Position numbers and translations under genes: made by a program. 64,000 bases of DNA from Amphiura filiformis (taxonomy: Eukaryota; Echinodermata; Ophiuroidea; Amphilepidida; Amphiuridae): assembly GCF_039555335.1 (NCBI RefSeq), contig NC_092628.1, positions 75,766,713 to 75,830,712 of the forward strand, in the 5' to 3' direction. Under the pieces are notes generated by a model. That model ran no database searches. It had not been told where the DNA came from and saw only the letters and a list, made by a program, of their open reading frames with translations. Below, in pieces: positions 36,349 to 51,300 of the stretch. Within the stretch, counting starts at the first letter, position 1. Each line of letters begins with the position of its first letter.

Positions 36349-39300
36349 ATGGCGGAGATCGAGCAGGTAAGGCGATGCGCTCGTTGGCACATGTGAATCG
36401 CGCAAAAATTAGACAGTACTTTAGTTTGATTTCTGCATATAAATGAAATGTTCAGATTAAGTTTTCCACGGAAATTGAATTTACGAAACAATATTTGATG
36501 CAAGATTGTTGTGTTCGCTTAAAATAACCAATGCCATGAACCGCGAAAATAAAACATGCAAAACCAACCTCCCAAATTGAAAATTCGAAATTCATACGAT
36601 CATCTCCATCACATTTGCTACTAAATAGTATATTTAGATGGTATATTTACGTTTAAATAAATACATCCATCCATGTTATGTTAAACACTAACATGACTAA
36701 AATAATAACCTGTGAATGATGATAAAATTCATGTTTTTAAAAAAGAATAAATAAAAATTAAATTAAATTATATCATCAAATTCAAAAGATCAGTAAATTT
36801 AATTTGGCCTAGACCAGGGCTCGAAAAAATGTTAATTTCCCGGGAATCAAGCTAAATTTCCCACAATTTATAGCATGTTTTTATACACAAAAAGACACAA
36901 TTTCCCTCCAAATACCATACTTGCCCTCCAAACACCAACATTTCCTGGGAATGAGCTTCCCACATTCCCCACTTTTTCGAGCCAGGCATCAAAACTTCAT
37001 GATTTTTCATCATTGCATTACGGGGTCAATCTTATTTTAAATTATATTTATTATTTTAGGCCTTCAGTTACTCGAGCTTCGAATTTCGAACTCGAGCTTC
37101 GAATTTGCACACGATAGTTACGCATTCGATGCTACAAATGTACTAGAGTACGTTGCTATCGTTTTTTTAGGCGGACAGCGCCGCGGTGCAATTTTTTGTT
37201 ATTTTGTAATTTATTCTGTTAATGGTGAAATTTGGGTGAAGGTTATTGCGATGAGTCAACTGTATATTTTGAGCAAGATTTGCCTATTTTGGACAGTTTA
37301 AAATGTGCTGAAGTGATAAGTTTTAAGACTAAAAGCAACATTTTTGATGCGATCATTCGATCGCCTGCCGTGATTGGCTGTATTTACTTCTACACAGCCC
37401 TCAAATTAACCCACGGCACCCATGGCATTTTGCTGTGGGTGCCCATCCCCATTGCCGTAATGCCCTCAAAATATGTCCTTTTACCCAAGGCAGTCACTTG
37501 CTGTGCCCTCTAATGAAGTTGCCATCGGTGCCCCAGCCCTGCCCCTCCATTATAAAATCATCTATCTATGTTTGTGTGTATTTTCTTCACTTATTGAGAA
37601 ATTGCCGTGGTACCCTTCTCAAATTTTCAACAGTTGCCATGATGCCCTCTTGAAATATTACAAACTGCTGTGCTGCCTTGCCTTTTCAGTGAAAATCCAA
37701 GGCAATTATCAACTTACCCTAGAAAAAAGTTGCCGTGCCCCTTCAGATCCTTAATTCGAGGGCTGCTTCTACATGTAATGTATAATCAAATTAAGTAATT
37801 CTTGGCCAAACTGGAACACTGTGAACGCTAGTGGCTCCGCGATAAACACACGCAAATATAGCGCGGTACAGAAGAAAGTATACATGCGCCTTACACTGCG
37901 TACACGCTTAGTACACTACATGGTCCATGGACGCAACGCGCATATTCCAGTTTGGCCAAGAATTACTTAATTTGATTATAGACTTCTCGATCGAGCAAGC
38001 CTTCAGCTCCAGCTTATAATAAGGCTTAGCCTAAGTCTTATACCAGCCTAACCAGGTAATGGATTTCATATTTAAATCAAACAAACTTGTGGAATTGAGA
38101 CCCTCTCTGACCATTGCTGACTGAGTGACTCTGCCATGCATGCTGGTCTGCTGAGGTCATGTATCATGTGTATAGCAATAAACAATGATCATGCCTTAGA
38201 ATATCATTATCAATAACATGGCAATAATTCTAAGAGAAGAATTCTTTTCAAGTTTTCGTCAACATGGCATTTCGGAAATTAAGGTTCTTCAGCGGTCTGC
38301 TCACAAGAGCTCAGAAACCCGTCTCTTCGCAGACGACTGTGAGCTGTACAAGCGAATATCATCTGCTTCAGACTCCTCACTTCTTCAAGTTCAAGATGAC
38401 TTGAATGCACTGCAGAAATGGGAACGTACCTGGCTCATGGAATTCCACCCATCCAAATGCCAGGTCGTGAGAATCACAAATAAACGCAAACCAATCATCC
38501 ATGGTGAAATCCTGGAGACTGTCGCGTCAGCCAAGTACCTGGGCTTGCATGTGGATTCCAAGCTTAACTTCAACGACCACATTGACGCCATCACAAAGAA
38601 AGCAAACTCAACCCATGCTTTCCTGGGACGCAATTTCCACCACTGCAGCAGATCAATCAAAGAAGCCACCTACATATGACTTATGTTAAGCCCAATAGCA
38701 GAATACGCCTTGAGGCCCGCGGTGGCTTGGGACCCACACACTCAACGGAACATAAAGAAGGTTGAGCAGGTACAGCGCAGTGGAGCACGTTATGTCATGG
38801 GGAAATATGACCGTAGGACAAGCGTGACTGGCCTACTAAAAGATCTCCAATGGCCAACTCTGGAAAGCAGACGACACCAAAGCAGAATGTCCATGCTGTA
38901 TCGCATCCGCTACAACTTGGTTGACATCAGATGGAGAGAATACCTCAACAAGGCGTAAATCCCGCACCAGAGGTCATAGCTCCAGATTCTGGATTGGTCA
39001 CTGCAACTCCAACCAATTTGCTAACTCCTTCTTCCCAAGATCCAGCCGGATTGGAATCTTCTGAGGACAGATCCTGCTGAATACCCATCCCTTAATGCCT
39101 TCAGACTGGCATTAAAGGGGGATGCCAAGTAACCAGCAGACATCTATAGTATTTTTAAAGCACTTCATCACTGTAAATATTTTGCACTGAACTTTGCTGT
39201 CTGCAATATCTTGGATGCGGAGAGCACAACACACTGCAGTGCGATTATCTTCTTTTTGAAGTCTGCACTTACACAGGAAGAAGAAGAAGAAGCGTCATGA

Positions 39301-42300
39301 CAGAAATGCTTTTGGGGTCAAGTGTCCAAAAGGTCACTGATCCCAAACTTGGGTTGCCAGTCTCCAGATGAAGGTCAAACCGGGACAACCAAAATGAATG
39401 TCTGACAACCAAAAATGCTGTTGGTAGTTCAGACAACCATCAAAATTTGCACCGATGACTACTGAGCAGTGTTTACTCTCTCTGGAATTTGGGTGTGCCA
39501 AATGAAACATTTCCCCCCAAAATTGACTCAATTTTGGCTCAGCAATTCCTCAAATTGACTAATTGTAATACAGCATTGCAAATTTGTGTGCGCCAAATAC
39601 AATTTTCACTGGGCCAAAATTGCGCCATACAGACTCTGAGTAAACACTGCTACTGAGTAAGCTTAAAATGCATTGCATAAATCTTGAAATGTTCAGAAGA
39701 AATCATGACCACAAAATGTTGGTGGTTGTAGTAAAAAACTGGTGAGAATTAAGTTGTATGTGCACTTGATGAAACATGAATCGGTAAAGTGGCTTGGTGC
39801 ATGGACCTACATGTACATGTAGTTGTACATGTAGTAAAGTTACAAATTTCGAACGTTTGAGGACTTCTTGTTCTCAAGTTGTAGGTACTCCCGTTGGGTG
39901 CCTTCAGGGTTTTATTTTGGCAAGTTTGCATTAGTATATCTAGTAAAATACTCACTTTAGAAACCTGTGTCACTGATGTATGACTGTATGTCATCTGTGA
40001 TTGCTTTAAAACTTATTCAACGCATCAGCTATTGTCCAAAGAACAGGCCTTTGTTTATAAGGAGCTCAATTGCTCCAAAGCTCCTACAACTAGGAGTGTG
40101 ATTTGTAGAGCCCCCTTAATATTTGAAATCCTGTGTTTTATGACAGGTTTTAAAAAAGGTCTGAAAGAAATATTTAAAAAGATGATTTTTGAGTAATTTT
40201 TATGAGCAGCGAAAAGTCCACTCCACGACTATGTACGATATAGTGATGAACGCATGTGATACATTCATGTAGCTCCTTGGAACTTCCGGTCTGAGTTATG
40301 AGTTCCAATTATTGGAACTAGCATGGACCAGGTATTGCTGTCAGGATGAGATTTGACAATCTACGAATCTAGTATATTATCCTTGTTTTATAACATTTAC
40401 AGTTCTTATCAAACCAAGGTCAATCCCAGGGGCACTGGTCATTGACAACTTGGGCGTATCATGTGTTACCAAGATGCCTCAAAAAGCACCCTAAACAAGT
40501 ATTTGCAAGGTCTGAAAATGCACCCAAAAACAAGTATGACAAATACAATTTCCTATAATTAAAGACAGAGATAAAAACAATTTATCGCGTCTGACGTCAC
40601 TGTCAATTACGATCCTTGATTGGTTAACACCTAGGTTAATCAGCGCGTAAAAGGAAGACCGATCTATCTGGTGCTGATCGGAGAAAAGGAATAGCAGCAA
40701 ATGGCGAAAAAGTTCGTACTTTTACAAGGCAAAAAGCAGCTTTTCTAGGCATTGTGGACATGGTGCCTTCACCAAAGAAAGTTTCGTACTATAAATACCT
40801 AACTTTTGAGATGGTTTGCATGTCGAAAGGTGCAAAATCAACAATAAGACTCCTGGTTATAAATCCGCGTTCAGCAAGTCATCATCACGACACTTGTAAA
40901 CAAACCGTGCTCGAGTTTGATTGACAGGTGACGTCAGACGCGATAAATTGTCTTTATCTTTGTCTTTCATTATACCCTAAACAAGTATTGACATTATTTT
41001 GACCTCCATTAGAAGCAAGTAAATCACATCATTTTCTTGAACCTAAAACCCTTCATGTACATTGTATAACAAAGTCTGGGAAATTACAAATTCCTAAAGT
41101 TCATAACCGATCAATCAATAGTTTGCTTCAGCAATGATATACTTGGTTTTTATTCCACCAATATAAATGTCTTTCCATGCAGAAGGTGACCATGTACATG
41201 GTGTAGGAGTTGATGAAGGTAGAGCTTGTTCTTTTATAGTATACATGTACATGTATGCTCATGAATTGACATTTGGGACAGTCTGCATTCAGATATTTAG
41301 GACAGGAAGTATAAATAACATGTTTAATTCAGGGGTGTGCTTGTCTTGATTTTGCCAGATTTTTTGTGGCCAAAATTTATGCAATTTTAATGATTTTCAG
41401 CCTGTTTTAGGGTATTTTTGACCAATTTCAAACTGCTTTTATGTATTTTTTACTATTTTCTGGATATTTCATAATCTTTGAATCACATCCCTGTTAATTT
41501 TTTCTTGTGTTTAACAGGACTTAGCACAGCTGGAAGTGCTGTGTAAGCAACTCTATGAAACCGCAAGTACGGAACAACGTAGTCAAGCTGAGAAAGCCCT
41601 TGTGAGCTTCACTAACTCACCGGACTGCCTCAATAAATGTCAACTCCTTTTGGAAAGAGGCACGGTAAGCATGATTAGTAGATACTTGTACTCCTCTAGT
41701 TGTGTATAGTATGGAGTGGGTCAGACTCAGACCCTCACCCTTTTCAATTTTGCCCAACCCTTTTCACCAAGGCACCTTTTATACTTAAGTCACATTCCCC
41801 TGTCTTTTGAAGCATAAGTGCATAATGCAATTTATGGCGAAGCCATTCATATCAATCTGAGGTCCTAGAAGATCTGTAGCTGGCACCTTAGATAATAAGC
41901 TGATATTATCGTAATTAATTCTTAATCTTAGTTGAAACAACCCAATCCTTTAACTCCCACCCTTTATACAGATACCCACCCATATTCCAATTTTCTGACT
42001 GTCAGACCAGACCCTTTCTAAAGGGTGGACTGCCCACTATTTTGTGTCTGTCAGTTTGATGTATGTTTAAAGAAACTGGTATCCTCAGTGTCAGAATTGG
42101 CTGTATGTAAAGACAACAGGAATCGGAAATTTGTACTGACAATAGGTTAAAACTTAAATGATATAATTTGAATACATGCATTAAATATATATTTATCTTA
42201 CAGTCTGCGTATGCACAACTCTTAGCTTCAACTACCCTCACAAAGCTTGTGTCAAGGTCGTCTACAGTTTTGCCCTTGGAACAGAGAGTCGATATCAGTA

Positions 42301-45300
42301 AGTATTAAGTCTTATTATTCGTGCCCTGGGTATTACATATATTAACTCATGGAAAACTTCCAAAGACCCAAGTTATTATCTGCAAGATGTCCTATCACAC
42401 CATGTCAAAATATTTATATTTAGTCTCAATCCAGGGCAAAGTGACATAGGGTTTAGAACTTGCATTAATTACTGATTGGGAAGAAATGCAACTTTGCATT
42501 CTGCCTAATAAGATTTTTCATAGTCTTCATAGATCTTTGTGTGTAAGGTGCACCTAAAGATTATCCTGCCTGATCTGCAGTCATAAAGGTCTGTCTTGCC
42601 ATATATTCAGGGTTGTAGCTAGCCTGGTTTTAGTGGTGGGCTCTTAGTTGTTTAAGTCCATGAATGGCTCGGGACACAATATTTTAAGTGAACACAAGTG
42701 ATCGGGGATTAAGCTCCGTGTGTATCACCCCCCTAAAAATAGTTTTTTGCTCTTTTCATGATGAAAAAATCATTTAAAAAATTATTATTATTATTATTTT
42801 TTTAATATATTTTTTGAGTGTGCCGAGCATCCAGTGTCAGTGTGCGGGGCCGCCCGACGCCGCCCACCGTAGCTACAACCCTACATATATTATGTGTTTA
42901 GGTCTTTTCTTACCATATTATACTTATATAGCAAATTATGTTAATTTTGTAAGATGCACGCCACTGATTAATTTGATTTACGCTATTCTATTTCAGAAAA
43001 CTATGTGTTGAATTACCTAGCCAGTAGGCCCAAGCTGCCTACATTTGTAACTCAAGCACTTATACAGGTAAGATATAAATGCATAGGAATAAAAGTAAAG
43101 CCTACTTTGTGGCAGGTGCTGGCAGAGCACCATGTTTAATAAGTAACTAAACTTCATATCATGCTAAATTATATTTTCAACAAATCATTTAACCTCGCTA
43201 TCTAGTATCTCTGCTATGCTCTACAGTCCAACCTCCCTAATCCGGACCTCATTTATACGGATCTCTCTCTTATCCGGACATGTGATATTCATAGAAAGAC
43301 ATGTTTTTAATGCTTGAACTTGATTCCATGCACTGAATCATTTAGAAAGCGATAACAATGTGGCATAAAGTACTCAAATACCATCTGTCAGTGTTATTAC
43401 CTCATTTTGAGTAACCTACTATTACTGTCTCAATGTCAGCACTTCAGAAATTCAATGCAGGATTGCGTATAATTCACTTATCCTGATGTTTCACTTATCC
43501 GGCCAATGCTTGGTCCCATCATGGGTGGATAAGAGAGGTTGGACTGTAGTGTCAAAAACATTTTTTCAGTTAAAGTTAAATGCAGTTTATTCAGTTCTGT
43601 AATAAAATTGATATACCGTATGGTGTGAATTGATGGTGGAAGCTTTTGGCATGGCATTATTGAGATGCAAATTGTTTAGAAAACAGACCATTATTTAGTG
43701 TGGAGAAAGTCGCCATAACTCAGAATTTTGTGTAGCTGCAATGTCATCTGATTAGAAAAGTTATAATGTGGCACAGTGTAGTCAAATCTCACTTCCATCT
43801 GTTTTAAGTTATACTGTGGTCTTAGAGCCATATCATATGTGTTGAATTACAGGTGTTACTTGTAGCATTTATATTTTTCATTTTACAGTTACTAGCCAGA
43901 ATCACCAAGTTAGGATGGTTTGATAGTCAGAAGGATGACTGGGTTTTTAGGAATGTCATTGCGGATGTTACCAAGTTCCTTCAGGTGAGTGTAGCCCCAT
44001 TATAATCGAAGTCCAAGTCAAGTCTATCAGATTACCTGTCTGAGCCATATCAGAGTCTACCCGATTCAGAGATCAACTCAAGTCCTTGTCTACTCTGTGG
44101 TGGACTTCCTAACCCAATTCAGAGCCTTCTTTCCAATTCAAGGCAGCAGAAGAGCTTGTTTTCCTATCTGAAGCTGAAGAAGAACAAGTTTGGAAGGGGA
44201 CTATGAAATGAGCACTGTCTGTATGGTATATGTGACCCGCTCTGAGTGACAAAACCCGCCATAAGTCGCACTCAGCCATTTCGAGATACGGCGAGTCAAA
44301 GTTGGGAAAGGGGTGAAAAACCTTCAAAATTTTGTTTTTCAGTTTTTATTATTTTTATTACTTCCACATGCTTTGATGGATTTCAATGGTACTTAGATAC
44401 AATTACTCTTTTATGTCAACAGATGTGAGGTCAAAGATCATTTAGGGGTCGTTTGTGGTCATTTAACAAATATATTCAATCTCCACACATTTGCCTCGTA
44501 AATTGTGGGGACACGTTTAATGCATCATGTAATTTATTTATTGACTTTTTAAAATGATAAACGCATGTGTTATTATTGTGTCTTTATAGTTGTTTATTAT
44601 TTTTAAATGTGTTATTCTTGTTTGTGTTTTTGTTTAGGGCTCAGTGGACCATTTTGTGATAGGTGTACAGCTGATGTCACAACTTGTCAGTGAAATGAAC
44701 CAGGTAGGGATAATGTATCTAAACCGTTTAACATGCTTTGTAACAGTGATGATAACAGTCAGTAATCAGAGATGCCAACCCTCCCTATTTTAGAGGGAGG
44801 CTCCCTATTTTTGGAAACATTTTAGTCCATTTTGACACCCAAATTTGGCAACCTCCCTATTTCTGACAAGTTATGTGCCATTGAAGTTGCATGTAATTTT
44901 GAAAACCTCCCTATTTTTTTTTATTTTATTTTTTTGAATCCGTCCTATTTTCTGGATGTTAATGTTGGTATCTCTGAGTAATGTATCAAGGTAATAAATA
45001 GAATGCTTAAGGTGGTACTACACCCCTTGATAAATTTTTGCATTTTTCTCAAAAAAATAATAACACTGGTAACGAAAGTTATGTATATTATAGGGGCAAG
45101 GAATCCAGTTTCTACACTGTAATTTCTGTGACTCAAGACAAGCGGTATGTTATTTATTTAAGAAAAGAGGTACCGCTAGAATGTACCTCATTTCTTAACA
45201 TATATAATGAACCACTTGTCTTGAATCACTGAAATTTCAGTGAAGTAATTGGATTCCTTGCCCCTATAATATACATAACTTTTGTTACCAGTGTGTAATT

Positions 45301-48300
45301 ATTTTTTGAGAAAAATGCAAAATTAGTCACAGAATTTATCAGGGGATGTAGTACCACCTTAAATGAATATCCATATAGTACTAAGCAGTGGTCATATATT
45401 TAGACCTTGAAGCAACATGTTATTTTCACTTTCATAATGGAATCTATCCAAACACAGGGCAAGACTAATGAAACCCATAATTTGATTTAACCATGTAATA
45501 ATTGTTGTGATTCAATTTCAAATTGCAGCCAGACACAGTGCGACCGCTAACAAAGCACAGGAAAATAGCGTCATCGTTTCGTGATACGCTGCTGTATGAA
45601 ATATTCAACATGGCTTGTAAATTACTGGGGCAGGTGAGTAAATATTGTCAACAACATAGGGTGTGTGTATGTTTAAACACCAGAAAACAAGGAGGGGCAC
45701 TTGATCGCATGCACTCCACATTCCAGCCGTGGACCACTCAGCAATGGAGGAACCATCCTCAGTTTCTGGAGGTCTGCAAATGACCGCAAATGCATGTATA
45801 ATGTATTTACGAAATACGTCCTCTATCGCAGGGATGCCAACTAGTACGATTTTGCCATATTTTGTATGATTTTTTTGTTTAAAATACGATTTTACGTTTT
45901 CCCCTCAAAAAATGCGATTTTCCGTTTGGCCTATCGAGAAAAAAAACGTAAACGACTGACGGCTGGTATATGAGACTACAGACCAGGCATGAGAATTCTC
46001 AGGTTTGAAGGTAGATGTCAATTTCACTTACCAGAGTTAAAATAACTGATAATTTGAAGCCTAGCGTTGTATAAAAGTTGAAACAAAATCGCGCTTCGTT
46101 CCGACTCCACTGCCCGTTAATCACGCATTCTGCCGACTTTCGGATGATGCATGCACATTAAAAATATTTAACATGTTTAGTAAGCCTACAAGATGGTTTC
46201 CGAAATAATTTTCTCTTGACTTTCAGATGGTTCATGCACATTAATATTTTTTATTAAATATCTAACTGCTACCTATGCAATGTCTTCTGAAGATACTTAG
46301 TCAACTATTTAGCTCTGTTGGTGCAAAAGAATAGGCCTACAAGATGGATTCCTACAGCGTTTTTCTGCCGACTTTCGGATGATTGCATGCACATTAAAAA
46401 ATATTTAACATGTTTAATAGGCCTACAATATGGTTTCCGAAATAATTTTTTCTTGACTCTCAGATGGTACATGCATATTAATATTTTTATTAACTATCTA
46501 ACTGCTACATAATTATGCAATATGCAAGTATTTAGTCAACTATTTATTGGTGCAAAAGAATAGACCAACAAAATGGTATCCTAACTGCCAACTTTCGATT
46601 AATGCATGCACATTAAATTAAAAAAATTTATGTTGCAGGCATCTTGTCAAATATGCTCTTCAGTGTTTCAAGCATATATCTATGATGTGAGGTAGGCCAC
46701 ACCGGTCCCCCCCCCCCCCCAAGTGGGGGTGGGGGGGAGGTTCTGTTGGAATAATCCACTTGAATCAATGAATTATTAATATAAAATTGTGCATCATATA
46801 CACGAAGGTCAGCCACACCGTTTCAAAAATGCCTTGTACATGGTTAAGTATAGGAAAGGGTACATTAAAAAGTGCTATAACTCCAAAATGGAGCCTCTTT
46901 GAAAATTACATTTTAATTTCTTGTTGATTCATACCTTGTCCTTGTGAAAATAGTAATCACCAGTAGCCCCGGGTGGGGGTGGGGAGGTGGGTGTTTGACT
47001 TCTGGTGGAATGGTCACTTGAATCAATGAATTATGAGTTTGTAATTGTGCATCATATATATGAAGGCCAGCCACGCAAATCATGTAATAAAGCCAGTGCA
47101 GCAGTTTCAAAAATACCCATGTACATTACATGGTTAAGTATAGGATAGTGGACATTAAAAAGGGCTATAACTCCAAAATGGAGCCTCTTTGAAAATTGCA
47201 TTAACTGTCAAATTTGTCTTCTGTAAGGGGCTTAAAAGGGTTTTTACAGTGTAGAAACACTCTGACAAACTTGAAAACAAGTCAGTTTTTAATGTTTATA
47301 GCTAGTTACAACAAGTGAAATTACACATGATCTCAAGAAATACAGTTTTGTATGACAAAATACAGTTTTTGGGGTCTGTGAGTACAGTTTCTTGAGTTGC
47401 AAGGTTGGCATCCCTGCTATCGTTATGTAAGATATAACAATATAAATTCCATAACCATAAAAATACACAAACAAAATGGCGGAAAATGTCCTCAGTGTGT
47501 TGATAGAGTATGGATTCGGACATCCATGTTTGCATAGTCCTAAACAGCGTCCACGTTTGGAGACGATTCCACGTAGGGGTGAATATGTGTGAGGACAAAC
47601 ACATGATCAGTGGACATTCACAAATAACATAGAAATGCATTGTAAACAATGTCTGCTGTTAGAGGTGTACAATGAGTCCGCTATCAATGGTAACAAGTAA
47701 TCCATGGTAACTTAGGCAAATGGTTATTTGCAATTATGGTGAAATCTCAATTGGTGTATTGCACTCCACCTTTGCCGGTGGTTACAAAATGTATGGGTGT
47801 GTATACTATACACACATGGAACATTGATATATAGAATTGTGTATCGGTAACCATTCATTTAAACACAAGATCATCTGCAAAAATTATCATGTTTTTTCTA
47901 TTCGTCATCTGTTGTGGAAAATTCTTTTGGTTCATTATAGTTTGATTAGAATCTTGTTTAATTTACTGAATGTTCTTGTTGTTTCAGGCTTCTAAGGAAG
48001 GCGTGGATTATAATGATGAAAACAAGGTAAGGTTACTTATAATTTTATTCCTTCCTGCAGTTCAGTTTTAGCTTATTGGGAAAATAAAGCATGATTGTTT
48101 TTATTTTGATTGTATTCATAGTCAAGAAATATATTGTTGTTAACCTCTAGTCCTAATGTAAGGATACAAGCCAAGCCTTGCTAAATTAAAGGTAGCACTT
48201 ATAACCTGTTTTTCAGAAATTTTAAACAAAAATGTTACAAAAAACATGACTGGCATGATGATTGTGGTAAGGTAGTGTAAAAATATATGTTGGGGCAGGA

Positions 48301-51300
48301 ATATCCTGCTTAAGCGATAAACAACAATAATAATTACAAAACACAATTTTTTTTAAAATACACTGCAGAAGTAGCCTCTTTAAGTGCATTGCATTAACCC
48401 ACAGGATAAAAGCTTCTTTTAAACCGTCACATATTCCCACTTTTCTTTCTTCCTCAGCATTCACTTATGACACAGTTGTTGAGACTAGGTCACAACTGCT
48501 TGACCTTTGACTTCATTGGTACATCGACAGATGAGTCCTCAGATGACCTTTGTACTGTACAGATTCCCACTGGTTGGAGATCAGGTAAGCTGTCAGATAA
48601 TTTGCAGTGTAAAATAGCAAGATTTGGAAAAGGAAAGTTATATTGCAGTTATAACCATCATTCTAGTTATGAATGAAAACTTGGGAGTTGTAATTCTAAT
48701 TTCTAACTTTAGAATTTCACATGATTAATTTGAAGTCATGACAAACTGTATGCAGCTTCCAAAATTTGTTTTGTTTTAAGGAATATATAATCAAATTTTT
48801 AAAACTGTTTTAACAAAGTAGTTTCAACTTTATGTTGCATATATACTATCTGCAATTTATCACCTTACAACATTAATGCTATCAATAAAGGAAGAAAATG
48901 TGCTTCATAATTATTTTGTCCTACCCATTTTATTTTCAGCATTTTTGGACTTTTCTACAATTCACCTGTTTTTTGACTTGTACAAAGCTCTTCCTCCTTC
49001 GTTATCACCTCTGGTGAGTAGTATGTCACTATAAATAGTCTTGGTTATTGTGTGTTTGATGAATTTATGTCTCTGTTGAAACTATTCTTAGCACATTGCA
49101 CTGCACTGGGGATTGCGCCATTATAAAACAATCAATAAATTATTATGGCCGTCTACATATTAAAGACAGTCATAAGTAATAATTCTCACTTGACTGCATT
49201 TCAAGAAATCTTATCTCTGAAGTCCCCTGATAGTATTTTGAAAGCATCTATCTGACATTTACAGAAATTCAAATCATCTGAACCTCTGAAGTGATGAAAC
49301 CTTGAATTCTTGGATCCAGCTTGATATCATTAATGTGGTTGTATACACTCAGAACATTTTTGAGATTATAAATGAGCATTGTATAATACAAGATGATTTT
49401 CCGAATGTGATATTACTTGCCACAACTTCAGTAGCAGTATGTTAATCTTACAGAGTGGTCCAAGATGCTTAATTACATTCATAGTTACTGTGTTATGATC
49501 CTTCAAAGGGGAAAGTTTAATAAAGTTTTTGTCCTATATTCTCTTTCTACCACAAAATACTGAATCATTTGTACTTTTGATTTTGTTCAGGCGCTATCGT
49601 GTTTAGTACAAATAGCATCTGTTAGAAGGTCTCTATTCAACAATCCTGAGAGAGCAAAGTTCTTAACACATCTAGTCACTGGAGTCAGAGGAATCCTGGA
49701 AAACCCACAGGTAGGTCTCAGTATATGGCAACTTAAAAGAGAGTCTACAGGGAGACATATTTTGTTTTTGACATGTGAAAAATAATATGCTTAATAATAA
49801 TATGATTAATGCTATTGCTTCTATCAGAGTTATTTTTAAAACAACGGATTTTTAAAACAACAGAACTAGCTTAAAAAGATATAGTTGTTACATTTTTACA
49901 CCCAAAACTTAGACTGAAGTATTAATATTTCAGAAGAAGTCTTGTTTCATTAAAAAAAATCTGACCCTGCTGCTGAATTTGGCTCAAAACTGTTTTCTTC
50001 ATATAAAGTCCCCTCAAGACTCGAAGAGTTTACCAAATTAGGATTGTAAAAATTATTGGTAGCTTATTTTGTTTTACACACTTGGTCTGATTTACAATGT
50101 CACATAGTGGCATTAAATTGTTCATTACGTAAGAAAAGATGAAGTTTTGAAAGTAGCACTTTGGTCCATGCAAATCTCACAAAGCATGCAGAATATATAT
50201 TGCAGTAGGTCATTTCCTAATTAAGTACTGCATTGTTTGTGAGTTGAATGGCCCAAAATGCAACTAGAGCCATTGTGACCGAATGTGACATTGTGTCAAA
50301 TTATGTCAAACAAAATAGACTACCAATTACTTTTGTAATTTTTAGTTTCATAAAAAACAGTTTAATTTATTCTAAAAAGTATTAAGGGGGAACTTTGCAC
50401 TTTTGAACCCTTCCCTTTATATTCAAAGTGAAATAGAGCACTCTCAAATCAATGGCACATGTACCATTTATTCTGTCATACTTGGTATATTGCTGCCTAC
50501 ATACAAGGTCAATTCTTGTTGGGATACTGTTCACCTTTCTTTTTGAAATTAACTTTAGTTTTATAAGCTGTAATGGTTGGTTATCATTTAAGGATATCAA
50601 AATCTATTTTAATGATTAATGAATGCAGATCATTTAAACATGTATTTTATAGCTTGGAATTTCTGTATTGAAATTGAATAACTTGAATCAAGTACATAAA
50701 TTGGTAGCATTCTTTGCAGCAAGAAAATGTGTTTGGCAAATACTGATAGAAAAACCTTATTTTTGTCTGCTTTTTCCCTTCACAGAGCTTATCTGATCCC
50801 AATAATTACCATGAATTTTGTCGACTGTTAGCTAGACTGAAGTCAAACTACCAACTTGGGGAGTTAGTCAAAGTAACTGATTATCAAGATGTGATTTCAC
50901 TCATAGCAAAGTTCACAGTTCAAAGTCTGCAGGTAAGAAACTGTCAATCATTAATCATGATGATGTGTACCAACACTCCTCTTTATTCATCTGTTGCACA
51001 TACATCCTTATTAGGCAGTCATCTGATGCACACAGCTACAACAAAGCTCACCTGTGGGATTTACTGCTGCTGAGCCATTTTCAACCCTGAACTTGTCACA
51101 TTGGGAGCTCAACTAACTGCTCATCCCTTCTGATGTAGATTGCTCATCACAAAGCATTTTGTCGCAAGCCACATCTCCATTTATTCTTAATGCTATTCTG
51201 TTCTTACCTATGATTGATCTGTGTATAGACAACGATATCTTTTGAACCTGGGCATTTCATTTACCAATCGGGTTGATGTAGCAGTACAGATAATGGTACA

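Noticed and set aside
36813..36985. Possible hAT-like MITE with CAGGGCTCGAAAAA ends
   Set aside because: The inverted ends are suggestive (TTTTTCGAGCC at the right), but no matching target duplication could be found, so it is not listed.
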